Of a DNA stretch of 64,000 nucleotides, positions 1 to 7,916 are shown piece by piece; position 1 is the stretch's first letter; each line of letters begins with the position of its first letter. The stretch covers positions 1,240,001-1,304,000 of the forward strand of contig NZ_CP097218.1 in the NCBI RefSeq assembly GCF_023373525.1. The letters are read 5' to 3'. The position numbers and the translations under genes were made by a program. The stretch comes from Brachybacterium kimchii (GTDB taxonomy: Bacteria; Actinomycetota; Actinomycetes; Actinomycetales; Dermabacteraceae). Below the pieces are notes generated by a model. It had not been told where the DNA came from. It was given only the letters and a program-made list of their open reading frames with translations, and did not search any database.

Positions 1-257
1 AGGAAGCGGGCGGTGGCCAGCGCACTCGTCCAGATCGCCTGCTCGGGGATGTCGATGCCGCTGCGCGAGAGACGTGCCCGCAGATCCCGGGGCGTGAAGA
101 TCGAGTTGTTCGTGAGCACCAGGAAGGGGCGGTCGAACTGCTGGAGGGCGGCGATGAAGTCCGCGGCGCCCGGCAGAGCCGACTGCTCGTGGACGAGGAC
201 ACCGTCCATGTCGGTGAGCCAGGTGTGGACGGGGTGGTCTTCGAGAGCGGTGGTCAT
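1..257 (-). CDS. HAD-IIA family phosphatase, 3' end cut by window edge
   Basis: The first 85 codons are visible and the gene runs off the left edge of the window. The N-terminus contains WLTDMDGVLVHE, the DxDG(V/T)L motif I of haloacid dehalogenase phosphatases, in which the first Asp is the nucleophile. It continues with LVLTNNS, the motif II Thr/Asn-Asn region characteristic of the NagD/HAD-IIA subfamily, which removes phosphate from small sugar phosphates or nucleotides in the cytoplasm. The ATG follows a purine-poor leader. It lies downstream of rpsA on the same strand but behind two terminator-like hairpins, so it is probably a separate transcript. The substrate cannot be told from this fragment. 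Confidence 0.8.
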   Translation of the reverse strand, partial: MTTALEDHPVHTWLTDMDGVLVHEQSALPGAADFIAALQQFDRPFLVLTNNSIFTPRDLRARLSRSGIDIPEQAIWTSALATARF

Positions 258-326
258 GCCCCTAGTGTGCCCTGTCCTGCGGCTCGTCCGCAGGTGCGAC
301 GTCGCCCTCCCGCTCCCCCGCATGCG

Positions 327-362
327 ACGACGGGCGCCACCCTCAGGGGTGACGCCCGTCGT
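327..362 (-). terminator. Hairpin downstream of rpsA (distal)
   Basis: Two 16-base arms (327-342 and 347-362) pair with a single mismatch around a 4-base loop, between the rpsA stop and the next gene. No T-run follows, as is common for high-GC actinobacterial terminators. Confidence 0.6.
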
Positions 363-380
363 GGGCTCCGGGATCCGAGC

Positions 381-399
381 GGCGGGGATGCTCCCCGCC
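381..399 (-). terminator. Hairpin downstream of rpsA (proximal)
   Basis: Perfect 8-bp GC stem (GGCGGGGA with TCCCCGCC) and a 3-base loop, 22 bases past the rpsA stop codon. With the longer hairpin just beyond, it probably ends the rpsA transcript. Confidence 0.55.
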
Positions 400-421
400 G
401 GCCGGGCCGGTGATCAGCCGA

Positions 422-1918
422 TCAGTTGCCGGTGAGCTTCGCGCGCAGGGCGGCCAGCGCCTCGTCGGAGGCCAGCGTGCCCTCGTCGGAGGAAGCGGAC
501 TGGTACGAGGACTGCGGGGCCGACTCCTGCGAGGACGAGCTGCTGCTCGTCGAGGCGGTGGAGGTGCTGGCCGGCTGGTTCGCGGACTCCTCGTCGGCCT
601 TGATGGCCTCGGCGACCTGGGCCTTGTGGGCGGTCCAGCGCTCGTAGGCGGCCGCGTACTGGCCCTCCCACTCCTCGCGCTGGGTCTCGTAGCCCTCGAG
701 CCACTCGTTGGTCTCCGGGTCGAAGCCCTCGGGGTACTTGTACTCGCCGTTCTCGTCGTAGTCGGCGGCCATGCCGTACAGCGCCGGGTCGAAGGTGGTG
801 TCGTCACCCTCGGGGTCGACGCCCTCGTTGGCCTGCTTGAGCGACAGCGAGATGCGGCGACGCTCGAGGTCGATGTCGATGACCTTGACGAACACGTCCT
901 GGTCGACCGACACGACCTGCTCGGGCAGGTCGACGTGGCGCTGGGCCAGCTCGGAGATGTGGACGAGGCCCTCGATGCCGTCCTCGACGCGCACGAACGC
1001 GCCGAAGGGGACGAGCTTGGTGACCTTGCCCGGCACGACCTCGCCGATGGCGTGGGTGCGGGCGAAGAGCTGCCACGGGTCCTCCTGGGTCGCCTTCAGC
1101 GACAGGGAGACGCGCTCGCGGTCCATGTCGACGTCCAGGACCTCGACCTTGACCTTCTGACCGACCTCGACGACCTCGCTCGGGTGGTCGATGTGCTTCC
1201 AGGACAGCTCGGAGACGTGCACGAGGCCGTCCACGCCGCCCAGGTCGACGAAGGCGCCGAAGTTGACGATCGAGGACACGACGCCCTCGCGGACCTGGCC
1301 CTTCTGCAGGGTCTGCAGGAAGTCCGAGCGGACCGCGGACTGGGTCTCCTCGAGGTAGGCGCGACGGGAGAGGACCACGTTGTTGCGGTTCTTGTCGAGC
1401 TCGATGATCTTCGCCTCGATCTCCTGGCCGACGTACGGCTGCAGGTCGCGCACGCGGCGCATCTCGACGAGGGAGGCCGGGAGGAAGCCGCGCAGGCCGA
1501 TGTCGACGATGAGTCCGCCCTTGACGACCTCGATGACGTGACCGGTGACGACGCCCTCGTCCTCCTTGATCTGCTCGATCGTGCCCCAGGCGCGCTCGTA
1601 CTGCGCGCGCTTCTTGGACAGGATCAGGCGACCCTCCTTGTCCTCCTTCTGGAGGACGAGCGCCTCGATCTCGTCGCCGACCTCGACGACCTCGCCGGGG
1701 TCGACGTCGTGCTTGATCGAGAGCTCGCGCGAGGGGATGACGCCCTCGGTCTTGTAGCCGATGTCGAGCAGGACCTCGTCGTGATCGACCTTCACCACGG
1801 TGCCCTCGACGATGTCGCCATCGTTGAAGTACTTGATGGTCGAGTCGATGGCGGCCATGAGCTCATCGGCATCGCCGATGTCGTTGATGGCGATCTGGGG
1901 GGTCGTGGTGTCGGTCAT
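422..1918 (-). CDS. rpsA: 30S ribosomal protein S1
   Basis: Encodes 498 residues, the usual actinobacterial S1 length. Four S1 RNA-binding (OB-fold) domains lie at roughly residues 33-105, 118-190, 205-275 and 290-360. Recurrent VxxGxVxxVxxFGAFVxL-type strands are clearest in domains 3 and 4 (NFGAFVDLGGVDGLVH; PFGAFVRVEDGIEGLVH). S1 brings mRNA to the 30S subunit, mainly for translation initiation. After domain 4 comes an acidic, Tyr/Trp-rich linker and a low-complexity Ser/Thr tail near residues 440-475, ending in a short basic helix. Actinobacterial S1 commonly has such a disordered tail. The ATG is preceded by a GGAG about 11 bases upstream. The gene follows polA on the same strand. Confidence 0.97.
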   Translation of the reverse strand: MTDTTTPQIAINDIGDADELMAAIDSTIKYFNDGDIVEGTVVKVDHDEVLLDIGYKTEGVIPSRELSIKHDVDPGEVVEVGDEIEALVLQKEDKEGRLILSKKRAQYERAWGTIEQIKEDEGVVTGHVIEVVKGGLIVDIGLRGFLPASLVEMRRVRDLQPYVGQEIEAKIIELDKNRNNVVLSRRAYLEETQSAVRSDFLQTLQKGQVREGVVSSIVNFGAFVDLGGVDGLVHVSELSWKHIDHPSEVVEVGQKVKVEVLDVDMDRERVSLSLKATQEDPWQLFARTHAIGEVVPGKVTKLVPFGAFVRVEDGIEGLVHISELAQRHVDLPEQVVSVDQDVFVKVIDIDLERRRISLSLKQANEGVDPEGDDTTFDPALYGMAADYDENGEYKYPEGFDPETNEWLEGYETQREEWEGQYAAAYERWTAHKAQVAEAIKADEESANQPASTSTASTSSSSSSQESAPQSSYQSASSDEGTLASDEALAALRAKLTGN

Positions 1919-2086
1919 GTAGGTCGGAACTCCGTAGGGACAGATATGAGTGGGTGGACGATCTGGTGCCCGGGCGCAGGTGCGCACAGACCCGTCCAGA
2001 GTACCAGCACGCGGCCTCGGGCGCGACCCGCGATCCGGGCGGGCGGGAGTGGTCTGCGCGACGCCCGGCGGGGCCGGGACGAGCCG

Positions 2087-2133
2087 GATCGGGCCCGATC
2101 GAGTCCGGTCGCGCCCGAGCGGGCCCGATCGAG
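2087..2133. repeat. 17-bp palindromic direct repeat, two copies
   Basis: GATCGGGCCCGATCGAG (2087-2103) recurs as GAGCGGGCCCGATCGAG (2117-2133), a 30-base period and 16/17 identity. The first copy contains the perfect 14-bp palindrome GATCGGGCCCGATC. It lies just past the polA stop, in the 227-base polA-rpsA spacer, so it could act as a polA terminator or be a dispersed palindrome. Confidence 0.6.
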
Positions 2134-2145
2134 CCGGGCAGCGGC

Positions 2146-4866
2146 TCAGTGCGCGGCGTCGAGCCAGGTGCGTCCGACGCCGACGCCGACCTCCAGGGGC
2201 ACCGAGATCTCGTAGGCGTCGCCCATCCCGGTGACGACGAGGTCCCGCACCTGCTCGAGCTCGCCCGGGGCGATCTCGAGGACGAGCTCGTCGTGGACCT
2301 GGAGCAGGACGCGGCTGCGCAGCCCGGCCTCCCGCAGGTCCGCCGCGACGCGCAGCATGGCGAGCTTGATGATGTCGGCCGCGCTCCCCTGGATCGGGGA
2401 GTTCAGGGCGACGCGCTCGGCGTTCTCGCGCCGCTGGCGGTTGTCGCTCGTGAGGTCGGGGAGGTAGCGGCGCCGCCCCAGGATGGTCTCGGTGTACCCG
2501 GTGCTCCTCGCCTGCTCGACGCTCTCGCGCAGGAAGTCGCGCACGCCGCCGAAGCGCTCGAAGTACCCATCGCGCAGGCCGGTGGCCTCCGACTGGGGGA
2601 TGTGCAGCTGGCGGGCGAGGCCGAAGGCGCTGAGCCCGTAGGCGAGCCCGTAGGAGACGGCCTTGGTCTTCGAGCGCATCGCCGCGCTCACGTCCTCGGG
2701 GGCGACGTCGAAGACGCGGGAGGCGACGAAGCGGTGCAGGTCCTCGCCCGAGCGGAAGGCCTCGATGAGGCCCTCGTCCTCGGAGAGGTGCGCCATGATC
2801 CGCATCTCGATCTGCGAGTAGTCGGCGGTGAGCAGCTGCTCGTACCCCTCGGAGACCACGAAGGCGCTGCGGATGCGCCGCCCCTCCTCGGTGCGCATGG
2901 GGATGTTCTGCAGGTTCGGGTTGTTCGAGGAGAGCCGGCCGGTCGCGGCGATGTTCTGGTGGAAGGTCGTGTGGATGCGGCCGTCCTCGGCGATGAACCG
3001 CCGCAGGGTCTCGATGATCTGCCGCATCTTGGTGACGTCGCGGTGGGCGAGCAGATGCGCGAGGAACGGGTGCTGGGTCTTCTCGAAGAGGTCCGTGAGG
3101 GTCTCGGCGTTGGTGCTGTACCCGGTCTTCGTGCGCCGCCCCTTGGGCATGCCCAGCTTCTCGTAGAGGACCTCCTGGAGCTGCTTGGGCGAGCCCAGGT
3201 TGATGCGCTCCCCGCCGATCTCGGAGAACGCGGCCTCGGCGACCTCGCTCTGCCGGCGCTCGTGCTCGGCGTCGAGATCCGCGAGCACCTCGTCCTCGAC
3301 CTGGATGCCCACGGCCTCCATCTCCCCGAGGACGGTCGCGAGCGGCAGCTCGAGATCGTCGTGGAGGGCGCTCGCCTCGTGCTCCTCGAGGTCCTTGCGC
3401 AGCAGCGGGACGAGCCGCCGCACGGCGTCGGCCGCGCGGGCGAGGCTCTCGTCCGCGGCGCCGTCGTCCCCCTCGAGGTCGAGGGTCTGCTGGGGCGCTG
3501 CCTGCTCGGCCTCGAGCTCCTCCTGCAGGTGCCGCATGACCAGGCCCGCGAGGTCCGTCGGCCGCTGGTCGGGCCGGCACAGGAACTCGGCGAGGGAGAG
3601 ATCCGTGCCCCAGCCCTCGACGTCGAGCCCGCGGGCGGACAGCTCGTGCACGGCGAGCTTCGCGTCGTGCGCGTCCTTGCGGATCGAGGGGTCGGAGAGC
3701 CAGGCCGCGAGGGCCTGCTCCCCGTCCGGGTCGAGCCGCTCGAGATCGATGACGGCCAGAGCGGATTCGGTGGACAGGGCAAGGCGGCGGGCCTCCCCCA
3801 GTCCGAGCTCCCAGGTGCCGTCGATCCCGAGGGCCGCACCGCCCGCGAACGGCCCGCCGAGCGCCGCCGCGAGCTCCTTCCCCTGGGGGCGGGTGATCTC
3901 GGGCAGCTCGGCCGCCTGCTCGTCGGTCGCCGGGGCGGCCCCGTCCTCGCCCTCTGGGAGGAAGACCGCGGGGAGGTCGCGGCGGATGGTCGCTCCGAAG
4001 GCGAGGTCGTCGAAGACCGCGTGGACGGCGGCGCGGTCGCCGCGGCCCAGCGTGAAGACGACCTCGTCGTCCGGAAGCTCGAGATCGGTGACGGCGGCGT
4101 TCATCACCCGGTTGCGGCGCACATCCTCGACGTGGTCGCGCAGCGACTGGCCGGCCTTGCCGGTGATCTCCTCCGCGTGCTCCAGGAGGCTCTCGAGGCC
4201 GCCGTACTTCCCGATCCACTTGGCGGCGGTCTTCGGGCCGACGCCGGGCACGCCCGGAAGGTTGTCGGCGCTCTCCCCCACGAGCGCCGCGAGGTCCGGA
4301 TAGTGCTCGGGCGTGACCTGGTACTTCTCCTCGACGGCGGCGGGGTCCATGCGCCGCATCTCGGTGACGCCCTTGACGGGCTGGAGCAGGGTGACCCCGG
4401 GGCCGACGAGCTGGATCGCGTCGCGGTCGCTGGAGACGATCAGCGCCTCCTGCGTGCGGCTGCGCATGCGGGTCGCGAGGGTCGCGATGATGTCGTCGGC
4501 CTCGAAGTCGGGGACCTCGAGCCAGGTGACGCCGAGGGCGTCGAGCGTCTTCTGGATGAGCGCGATCTGGCCGACGAACTGCGCGGGGGTCTCGTCGCGC
4601 CCGGCCTTGTACTGGTCGTAGATCCGATCGCGGAAGGTGCCGCCGGCCATGTCGAAGGCGACGGCGACATGGGTGGGCTGCTCGGAGGCGACCACGTTGA
4701 ACAGCATCCGCGCGAAGCCGTAGACGGCGTTCGTGGACTGGCCGCGTCCGTCGGTGAAGCCGTCCGCGGGCAGCGCGAAGAAGGCGCGGAACGCCATCGC
4801 GTGGCCGTCGATGAGGAGGAGGCGGACGGGGGCCTGGTCGCTGCCGGGATGCTCGCTCGAGGTCAT
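2146..4866 (-). CDS. polA: DNA polymerase I
   Basis: Encodes 906 residues, the normal size. The N-terminal 5'-3' exonuclease (about residues 12-310) has the acidic flap-nuclease signature LLIDGHAMAFRAFF. The central 3'-5' exonuclease fold (about 340-520) lacks the usual DxE metal ligands, so proofreading is probably absent, as in mycobacterial Pol I. The polymerase domain (about 540-906) is intact. Motif A is ADYSQIE with catalytic Asp682. The O-helix runs from Arg731 (RSKTKAVSYGLAYG), and a Tyr rather than Phe at 739 predicts good dideoxynucleotide acceptance. Motif C is VHDELV with His858-Asp859. It acts in gap filling, primer removal and repair. It is transcribed toward rpsA and diverges from the thioesterase gene with only 59 bases between starts. 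Confidence 0.97.
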   Translation of the reverse strand: MTSSEHPGSDQAPVRLLLIDGHAMAFRAFFALPADGFTDGRGQSTNAVYGFARMLFNVVASEQPTHVAVAFDMAGGTFRDRIYDQYKAGRDETPAQFVGQIALIQKTLDALGVTWLEVPDFEADDIIATLATRMRSRTQEALIVSSDRDAIQLVGPGVTLLQPVKGVTEMRRMDPAAVEEKYQVTPEHYPDLAALVGESADNLPGVPGVGPKTAAKWIGKYGGLESLLEHAEEITGKAGQSLRDHVEDVRRNRVMNAAVTDLELPDDEVVFTLGRGDRAAVHAVFDDLAFGATIRRDLPAVFLPEGEDGAAPATDEQAAELPEITRPQGKELAAALGGPFAGGAALGIDGTWELGLGEARRLALSTESALAVIDLERLDPDGEQALAAWLSDPSIRKDAHDAKLAVHELSARGLDVEGWGTDLSLAEFLCRPDQRPTDLAGLVMRHLQEELEAEQAAPQQTLDLEGDDGAADESLARAADAVRRLVPLLRKDLEEHEASALHDDLELPLATVLGEMEAVGIQVEDEVLADLDAEHERRQSEVAEAAFSEIGGERINLGSPKQLQEVLYEKLGMPKGRRTKTGYSTNAETLTDLFEKTQHPFLAHLLAHRDVTKMRQIIETLRRFIAEDGRIHTTFHQNIAATGRLSSNNPNLQNIPMRTEEGRRIRSAFVVSEGYEQLLTADYSQIEMRIMAHLSEDEGLIEAFRSGEDLHRFVASRVFDVAPEDVSAAMRSKTKAVSYGLAYGLSAFGLARQLHIPQSEATGLRDGYFERFGGVRDFLRESVEQARSTGYTETILGRRRYLPDLTSDNRQRRENAERVALNSPIQGSAADIIKLAMLRVAADLREAGLRSRVLLQVHDELVLEIAPGELEQVRDLVVTGMGDAYEISVPLEVGVGVGRTWLDAAH

Positions 4867-4925
4867 GGGTCAAGTCTCGCACGGGGCGCCCCCGGACGCG
4901 CGCGCCGCTGTGGCACTCTGGCCCC

Positions 4926-5381
4926 ATGACCTCCACGGATCCCCACGAGACATCCGCCGACGATCAGGCCGCCGCCGCGCTCGCCGCGGGCGCGCTGCAC
5001 GGCACCCTGAGCGAGACCATGGGCATGCGCTGCGTGCGTCTGGGGCCCGACGGCGGGGAGATGACGATGCCCGTCGAGGGCAATCTGCAGCCCGCCGGTC
5101 TCCTCCACGGCGGCGCGACGATCGCCTTGGCCGAGACCATCGGCTCGATGGCCGCCCTTCTGCAGGCCCGCGCCGTCCACGGCGACGAGGCGCTGGCGGT
5201 GGGCACCTCGATCTCCGCCACCCATCACCGCTCGGGACGCAGCGGGATCGTCACCGCGCACTGCCGGGCCCTGCACCTGGGCCGGCAGGTCGCCTCCTAC
5301 CTCGTCGAGGTCGTCGACGAGCAGGAGCGCCTGCTGTCCACGATCCAGGTCTCGACCATGCTGCTGCCGCCGCGGGGCTGA
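4926..5381 (+). CDS. PaaI-family hotdog-fold thioesterase
   Basis: A 151-residue single hotdog domain. The helix motif GLLHGGATIALAE (His61-Gly62-Gly63, Glu70) is the PaaI/EntH signature, where the HGG backbone and the acidic residue activate water to cleave acyl-CoA or aryl-CoA thioesters. The motif GTSISATHHRS follows, corresponding to the substrate-channel strand of the family. The likely role is cytoplasmic release of stalled or toxic acyl-CoA. The sequence does not reveal the substrate. It diverges from polA and converges with the downstream solute-binding-protein gene, separated by a strong hairpin. The start is the ATG opposite polA; no close alternative fits the family N-terminus better. 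Confidence 0.85.
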   Translation: MTSTDPHETSADDQAAAALAAGALHGTLSETMGMRCVRLGPDGGEMTMPVEGNLQPAGLLHGGATIALAETIGSMAALLQARAVHGDEALAVGTSISATHHRSGRSGIVTAHCRALHLGRQVASYLVEVVDEQERLLSTIQVSTMLLPPRG

Positions 5382-5384
5382 GAC

Positions 5385-5414
5385 CCGGGGCGGGGCCCAG
5401 CCCCGTCTCCCCGG
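5385..5414. terminator. Bidirectional terminator between convergent genes
   Basis: Stem of CCGGGG-CGGGGC paired with GCCCCG-(TCT bulge)-CCCCGG around a CCA loop, sitting in the 41-base gap between two convergent stop codons. Confidence 0.7.
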
Positions 5415-5422
5415 ATCCCCGC

Positions 5423-6778
5423 CTACCCGGAGAGGTCGAAGGTCGCGGGGGTGGGCGCGGAGATCGCCCCGTCCTCGGCGAAGGTGAAGGTCCGCAGCGC
5501 GCCGGAGACGGGGTCGCCCTCCTTGCCGAGGGCGAGATCACCGGTCGCGAGCGCATAGGCGATCGAGGCGGTCTCGTCGTACTGCAGGCTCGAGCGCAGC
5601 TGGTCGACGCACTCGCCGACGTCGGCGCACTCCGTCTCCCCGTCTAGCAGATCCGGGATGGCGCCGGCGATCGTCGTCCCCTCCAGGGAGAGCGCCTGCT
5701 GGGCCGCGAGGCACAGGAGCGCCACCGCGTCGTAGGCCTGCGTGGCCGCGCCCATGGCGGGCGGGCCGAGCTCGACCAGGTCCGAGTCGGCATTGAGCAT
5801 CATCAGGCGGAAGGTCTCGGACACCGCTCCCCCGGCCTGGATCGCCTGGGCCCCCTTGAGCGTCTCCTTCGGCAGGTGCTCGCCAGCGTGATCGCGAGCA
5901 CCGAGGCCCGGGAGCCGCACGGCGATGTCGAAGCGGGGCCGGCCGTCGTCGTCGGCGAGCTCGTGGTGGAGGGCGCCCAGCAGGGTCCCGGTCTCCTCGC
6001 CGCCCGTGAGCACGAGCATCGCGGGCTTCGCCTTCGCGATCCTCTTCGCACGTGCCTTCGCGTCCCCGAGCTTCCCGAAGGGGTAGGTCTCCTCGAGCAC
6101 GAGCTTCGCGCCGTGGGGCCTCCCCTGGGTGGTGAGCTGGTCGCGGAGGTTCTCCGACGCCTCGTCATCCGTGCCGAGGAAAGCGATCGTCCCCGGTGCG
6201 CCGCCCTTCTGGGGGTGGAGGCCCACGGACTCCTCCACGAGGTGGCGCGCGATCGCCTCCTGCGTCGGCGCCAGCCGGGTCAGCAGACCGGACCCGGCGG
6301 CGCCCGAGCGCACGCGCGTGGAGGTGGAGGTCGGCGAGACGAGCGCCATCCCGGTGTCGGCGATCGCCTGGAGGTGCGTGACGAGCTGGGCGTCGTCCAC
6401 CGAGAGGACGAGGGCGGAGGCCCTGTCCGCGGCGAGCTCCTCGGCGATCGCACCGAGGTCGTCGTCGGCGGATTCGACGATGCGCGGCTCGAGCAGCTCG
6501 ACCTCGCGCCCGAAGACGCCGCCGTCGTAGTTGATCTCGCGCATGGCCTGGTTGATCGCGGCGATGACCTGCGGATGCGCCTGGCCGACGGGGCCGGCGG
6601 TGGTGAGGATCGCGCCGATGCGCAGGGGCTCGTCCGGCATGGTCTCCGAGAGCTCGCCCGCGGCGGGAGTCGTCGGGTCGTCCCGCCCCAGGGGCCCGAT
6701 CCTGCAGCCCGCGAGCACGGTGGTGCCGAGGGCGCCGGCGACGAGCGAGCGCGCGAGAGCGCGCCGGGAGATGCTCAT
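5423..6778 (-). CDS. Extracellular ligand-binding lipoprotein (Peripla_BP_6 / Leu-Ile-Val-binding type)
   Basis: Encodes 451 residues. The N-terminus has a basic region, a hydrophobic stretch and a lipobox ending LAGC (Cys25), so the mature protein is a membrane-anchored lipoprotein on the cell surface. The body fits a type I periplasmic-binding fold: LRIGAILTTAGPVGQ at its start, then the hinge-like segments ALVLSVDDAQ, GTIAFLGTDDEASE and MLVLTGGEETGT. Members bind branched-chain amino acids, amides or urea. No permease or ATPase gene is adjacent, so it is either an orphan subunit or a sensor. It lies 90 bases downstream of the ANTAR response regulator on the same strand, which recalls the AmiC-AmiR pairing (inference). 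The ligand is unknown. Confidence 0.8.
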   Translation of the reverse strand: MSISRRALARSLVAGALGTTVLAGCRIGPLGRDDPTTPAAGELSETMPDEPLRIGAILTTAGPVGQAHPQVIAAINQAMREINYDGGVFGREVELLEPRIVESADDDLGAIAEELAADRASALVLSVDDAQLVTHLQAIADTGMALVSPTSTSTRVRSGAAGSGLLTRLAPTQEAIARHLVEESVGLHPQKGGAPGTIAFLGTDDEASENLRDQLTTQGRPHGAKLVLEETYPFGKLGDAKARAKRIAKAKPAMLVLTGGEETGTLLGALHHELADDDGRPRFDIAVRLPGLGARDHAGEHLPKETLKGAQAIQAGGAVSETFRLMMLNADSDLVELGPPAMGAATQAYDAVALLCLAAQQALSLEGTTIAGAIPDLLDGETECADVGECVDQLRSSLQYDETASIAYALATGDLALGKEGDPVSGALRTFTFAEDGAISAPTPATFDLSG

Positions 6779-6868
6779 GCGGCGGCCTCTCTCGCGACTC
6801 GGGCTGCGGGGTCGTGGGCGAGCGGAGGGTCCACGGTCCGCCGCGGACGGCGGGCCGTGGGGTCCTCG

Positions 6869-7528
6869 TCAGTCCTTGCCGCGCCCGCCGAGCTGATCGA
6901 CGACGGCGTCGGCCACCTCGCGCATGGTCAGACGACGGTCCATGGACGTCTTCTGGATCCAGCGGAAGGCCTCGGGCTCGCTCAGTCCCATGTTGGTCTG
7001 CAGGAGGCCCTTCGCGCGGTCCACGCGCTTGCGGGTCTCGAAGCGCTCGCCGAGGTCCTCGATCTCGTTCTCGAGCTCGACGATCTGGGCGTGGCGGGAG
7101 ATCGCGATCTCGATCGCCGGCAGCAGATCGGCCGCGGTGAAGGGCTTGACGACGTACGCCATGGCGCCCGCGTCGCGGGCCCGCTCGACGAGCTCGCCCT
7201 GAGAGAAGGCGGTGAGCATGACGACCGGCGCGAGGTTGTCCTCGCCGATCTTCTCGGCGGCGGTGACGCCGTCGGCCTTGGGCATCTTCACGTCGAGCAC
7301 GACGATGTCGGGGCGCAGCTCGCGGGTCTTCTCGACGGCGCTCACACCGTCGCCCACGGCGGCGACGACGTCGAAGCCGGCCTCGGTGAGGGTCTCGACG
7401 ATGTCCATCCGGATCAGGCTCTCGTCCTCCGCGACGACGGCGGTGCGACGGCCCTTCGCAGGGGCCTCCTCCTCGGGAGCCTTGGCATCGAGATCGAGGG
7501 GGACCTCGTCGGGGGTGACATCGTTCAT
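6869..7528 (-). CDS. pdtaR: ANTAR-domain response regulator (AmiR/NasT family, PdtaR-like)
   Basis: Encodes 219 residues. A receiver domain (about residues 28-145) has the acidic pair Glu34-Asp35, phospho-acceptor Asp79 in VVLDVKMP, Thr106 and Lys128 (VVKPF). After a coiled-coil-like helix (ELENEIEDLGERFETRK) comes an ANTAR RNA-binding domain (about 155-212) with AKGLLQTNMGLSEPEAFRWI and its conserved Ala/Trp/Ile core. ANTAR regulators bind two-hexaloop RNA hairpins and prevent transcription termination once phosphorylated. This neighbourhood (polA, rpsA, pyk, lgt, trp) is where mycobacteria carry the PdtaR gene Rv1626, whose kinase PdtaS is encoded elsewhere. I chose the ATG with AGGAAG upstream. 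A longer in-frame start exists, but it would extend into non-conserved sequence. Confidence 0.92.
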   Translation of the reverse strand: MNDVTPDEVPLDLDAKAPEEEAPAKGRRTAVVAEDESLIRMDIVETLTEAGFDVVAAVGDGVSAVEKTRELRPDIVVLDVKMPKADGVTAAEKIGEDNLAPVVMLTAFSQGELVERARDAGAMAYVVKPFTAADLLPAIEIAISRHAQIVELENEIEDLGERFETRKRVDRAKGLLQTNMGLSEPEAFRWIQKTSMDRRLTMREVADAVVDQLGGRGKD

Positions 7529-7625
7529 GGGGTACGCGCTCACTTCCTGTGGCTCGCTCCGGTGCTGGCCGGGGCGCTGATGCATGAGGTCGCGACGCCC
7601 GCTCGGCGCGCGTCGCACACGCGTT

Positions 7626-7631
7626 ATCCTA
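7626..7631 (-). promoter_or_regulatory. Candidate -10 element for the response regulator gene
   Basis: TAGGAT on the minus strand, followed by AACGCG, about 97 bases before the start codon. It fits the actinobacterial TANNNT -10. No clear -35 is visible. Confidence 0.35.
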
Positions 7632-7729
7632 GACCAGCTGTCCCGCGAGGGCCCGTCGTGAGCGATCACGCGGGTCCGCACGGCGAGCAGGGTCACGGGA
7701 GCTCCCGCGCCCCTCTCCCCCGCGGACGC

Positions 7730-7812
7730 GCCGGGTTGGCGGAATGGTAGACGCGGCGCACTCAAAATGCGCTGTCCGCAAGGGCGTGCGGGTTCGAGTC
7801 CCGCACCCGGTA
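7730..7812 (+). tRNA. tRNA-Leu (anticodon CAA)
   Basis: 83 bases fold as a class II tRNA. The acceptor stem GCCGGGT pairs with ACCCGGT, with a G-U at position 1. The D-loop region is TGGCGGAATGGTAGACG, the anticodon loop ACTCAAAAT reads CAA (codon UUG), and a long variable arm GTCCGCAAGGGC precedes the T-arm GCGGGTTCGAGTCCCGC. The long variable arm and the A discriminator identify leucine. CCA is not encoded. A strong hairpin follows within 11 bases. Confidence 0.97.
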
Positions 7813-7822
7813 CGCGAGGACG

Positions 7823-7877
7823 CACGAAGGGCCCCGTCCCGGATCCGAGCATCGGATCCGGGACGGGGCCCTTCGTG
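7823..7877. terminator. 25-bp perfect hairpin shared by tRNA-Leu and pyk
   Basis: Arms 7823-7847 and 7853-7877 are perfectly complementary over 25 bp with loop AGCAT. It lies 10 bases after the tRNA and 39 bases after the pyk stop, between convergent genes, so it probably terminates both. Confidence 0.85.
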
Positions 7878-7916
7878 GTGCGCGACGGATGCGCCTCCGG
7901 GCCTCCGGGGAGGGGC

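Noticed and set aside
1954-4929. A 991-codon plus-strand frame opposite polA
   Set aside because: Mirror of polA codons in antisense. No start signal, no domain signature, and polA is intact.
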